A stretch of 15,748 bases of DNA, taken from the NCBI GenBank assembly GCA_910584185.1, contig CAJTYC010000061.1, forward strand, positions 1 to 15,748, given 5' to 3'. Positions 14,739-15,748 of the stretch are shown one piece after another. The position numbers and the translations under genes were made by a program. Every line of letters begins with the position of its first letter. The stretch's first letter is position 1. Origin of the DNA: an uncultured Muribaculaceae bacterium (GTDB taxonomy: Bacteria > Bacteroidota > Bacteroidia > Bacteroidales > Muribaculaceae). The notes beneath the pieces are model-generated. The model had not been told where the DNA came from. It searched no databases and saw only the letters and a program-made list of their open reading frames with translations.

Positions 14739-15287
14739 ATGGAAAAATATGAGATAAGACGCAAGATAAAGGCCATGAAGTCAATGCTGCTCGAAACTGA
14801 AAAAATTGCAGAGGCCGAGCGTGTTTTCGCGCAGCTTGAGCAGACTGCAGCTTTCCTAATGGCAAAACATATTCTGATGTACCATTCGCTTCCGGATGAA
14901 TTGTCGACACGAGATTTTCTGCGCAAATGGAATGGAGAGAAGAAATTTTATTTGCCTCGTGTAAATGGCGTGAATCTTGAGGTGCTTCCATACGAGGAGA
15001 GCCGTCTCGAATTAGGGGCCTTTCATATAGAAGAGCCAACAGGCAACGAGACAGTTGATCCAGATACGCTCGAGCTGATAGTGGTGCCGGCCGTGGCCTA
15101 CGACCGCAAGGGCAACCGCTTGGGACGTGGCAAAGGTTTCTACGACCGCCTACTCGGTTCGACAAAGGCCACCAAAGTAGGCGTAGCCTACGAATTCCAG
15201 ATTGTAGACGAAGTGCCGGTAGAACAGCACGACATACCAATGGACATAGTAATATCCCCCTCCGGCGTCACAATCATACGGAAATAA
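14739..15287 (+). CDS. 5-formyltetrahydrofolate cyclo-ligase
   Basis: The 182-residue protein belongs to the 5-FTHF cyclo-ligase (MTHFS, YgfA) family, which uses ATP to convert 5-formyltetrahydrofolate to 5,10-methenyltetrahydrofolate in the cytoplasm. The family signature is complete: VVPAVAYDRKGNRLGRGKG, with GRGKGFYD at 129-136, plus the conserved N-terminal start EIRRKIKA and the late HDIPMDIVISP segment. Length is normal. The ATG at 14739 lies 42 nt after the palindromic element, and I saw no good -7 element in that gap, so its promoter is unresolved; the element itself may matter. It is separated from the upstream protease gene by a terminator. No terminator is evident directly after the stop. 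Confidence 0.93.
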   Translation: MEKYEIRRKIKAMKSMLLETEKIAEAERVFAQLEQTAAFLMAKHILMYHSLPDELSTRDFLRKWNGEKKFYLPRVNGVNLEVLPYEESRLELGAFHIEEPTGNETVDPDTLELIVVPAVAYDRKGNRLGRGKGFYDRLLGSTKATKVGVAYEFQIVDEVPVEQHDIPMDIVISPSGVTIIRK

Positions 15288-15340
15288 GTTGCTTCTCACC
15301 TCCTAACCACCACCTCCACAGTCGCGATGCAGCGTCGCGA

Positions 15341-15570
15341 AGCCACTGGGAGAGAGGAGCCTCCGGCGACGACCACAAAAAATAAATGCGTTAGTTGACG
15401 TTGCATAGCGACTGGGCAAGAAGAGGCACCGACGACCAACATATGTTGCAAAGCATATCCCTTTGTCATATCGCGAAAATTTTATAAATTTGCATATACA
15501 AAACTCACGCCGTGCGTCTTCCAAGAGTGGGAGCGAGGCGGGAGGAAAAAATAAAAGGCGTTAAGTTGAG
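15341..15570 (+). repeat. Degenerate intergenic repeats, three partial copies
   Basis: A copy beginning AGCCACTGGG (15341) and reaching GACGACCAC (about 15368-15376) recurs as AGCGACTGGG (15407) to GACGACCAA (15431-15439), an offset of about 65 nt. A third, more distant copy has TGGGAGCGAGG at about 15528 and then AAAAAATAAAAGGCGTTAAG (from 15546), close to AAAAAATAAATGCGTTAG (from 15377) in the first copy. The gene-free stretch 15288-15461 contains nothing else I can name. Confidence 0.55.
15462..15493 (+). promoter_or_regulatory. Strong Bacteroidales-type promoter
   Basis: TTTG at 15462-15465 and TAAATTTGC at 15485-15493 are perfect -33 and -7 elements, with the standard 19-nt spacing. This is the best promoter in the window. 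Transcription should start near 15499 toward the right edge. Confidence 0.75.
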
Positions 15571-15667
15571 GGCACTGAAAAAGTTGCCAAATCTGAATTT
15601 CGCCCTCTCAAACGGCTAAAATAACTGTTCGCCAAGTCCATATAATTGGATTTGGCGAACTTTTTTC
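15499..15667 (+). ncRNA. Candidate small RNA or leader, about 168 nt, bounded by promoter and terminator
   Basis: The unit runs from the predicted start near 15499 to the T run of the terminator at about 15666. It contains possible hairpins: CTTCC with GGGAG (about 15518-15534), and TTGAGGGC (about 15566-15573) with GCCCTC plus TC-bulged AA (15602-15611). No ATG frame lies inside; one GTG frame of 35 codons (15512-15619, rich in Arg and Lys) is open. It could be a stand-alone small RNA, a leader with an attenuator for a gene beyond the window, or a tiny peptide gene. I could not match it to a named RNA family; the limits are inferred from signals only. Confidence 0.5.
15627..15666 (+). terminator. 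Strong intrinsic terminator
   Basis: GTTCGCCAAGTCCA (15627-15640) pairs with TGGATTTGGCGAAC (15647-15660) over 14 positions including one G-U pair, with a 6-nt loop TATAAT, followed by T6. On the opposite strand no T run follows, so it acts on + strand transcription. After it, 15667-15748 contains nothing I can identify. Confidence 0.88.
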
Positions 15668-15748
15668 TCTAAGCAAGATTTCACTCAGATTTGCTAACCC
15701 AACTTCAACATCTAATAGGCGTCAAGTGGCTGTTCAGCAGGCTTGACT

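Noticed and set aside
14644..15240. 198-codon reverse-strand open frame opposite the folate cyclo-ligase gene
   Set aside because: It lies antisense to a gene with a complete family signature and runs into the palindrome; its translation is rich in Arg, Cys and Leu without any family look.
15499..15667. Naming the right-edge RNA as 6S RNA
   Set aside because: The neighbouring folate gene is suggestive, but I could not fold it as a long rod with a central bubble; left unnamed.

Overview
The window reads as chromosomal DNA from a Bacteroidota bacterium, most likely order Bacteroidales and possibly a Muribaculaceae-like gut lineage (the family is a guess). The evidence is the gene content (DUF4249-type lipoprotein next to a TonB-dependent receptor, LytS/LytTR pair, large C-terminal protease) together with several matches to the Bacteroidales -7 promoter element TAnnTTTG and A-rich translation starts with little Shine-Dalgarno signal. 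All convincing genes lie on the + strand. I see no rRNA, tRNA, CRISPR array, transposase or phage gene.

Left region (1-6437): an envelope-signalling and uptake locus. A remnant of a winged-helix regulator with its DNA-reading core missing (140-331) is followed by a polytopic membrane protein (437-1003), an unusually long sensor histidine kinase (1010-2719), a LytTR response regulator (2716-3414), a TonB-dependent receptor (3446-5536), a DUF4249-like lipoprotein (5542-6351) and a 29-codon signal-peptide-like reading frame overlapping its stop (6348-6437). The kinase appears to be an internal duplication: two four-helix membrane modules, each followed by a LytS-type phosphoacceptor region, of which the first has lost its histidine and has no ATPase domain. 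Tight spacing and ATGA overlaps indicate one operon, in which an envelope signal probably adjusts expression of this locus. The ligand and substrate cannot be read from sequence.

Middle region (6438-11168): a lipoprotein L,D-transpeptidase (6582-7523) that follows a good -7 element, a long hairpin, then ftsK (7738-10476) and a LolA-like periplasmic protein (10560-11168), separated by a 17-bp tandem repeat. These are cell-wall, division and envelope housekeeping functions.

Right region (11284-15287): thioredoxin reductase, a dCMP deaminase-family protein and an S41 C-terminal processing protease form a tight operon ending at a clear intrinsic terminator (14348-14382). A 270-bp palindromic element (14428-14697) then separates it from 5-formyltetrahydrofolate cyclo-ligase (14739-15287).

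Right edge (15288-15748): no ordinary protein gene. It holds degenerate repeats and a compact transcription unit with a textbook Bacteroidales promoter (TTTG, 19 nt, TAAATTTG) and a 14-bp-stem terminator with T6, bounding about 168 nt: a candidate small RNA, a leader with attenuator, or a 35-codon GTG frame. The points most worth a second look are the duplicated kinase, the 270-bp palindrome and this compact unit.
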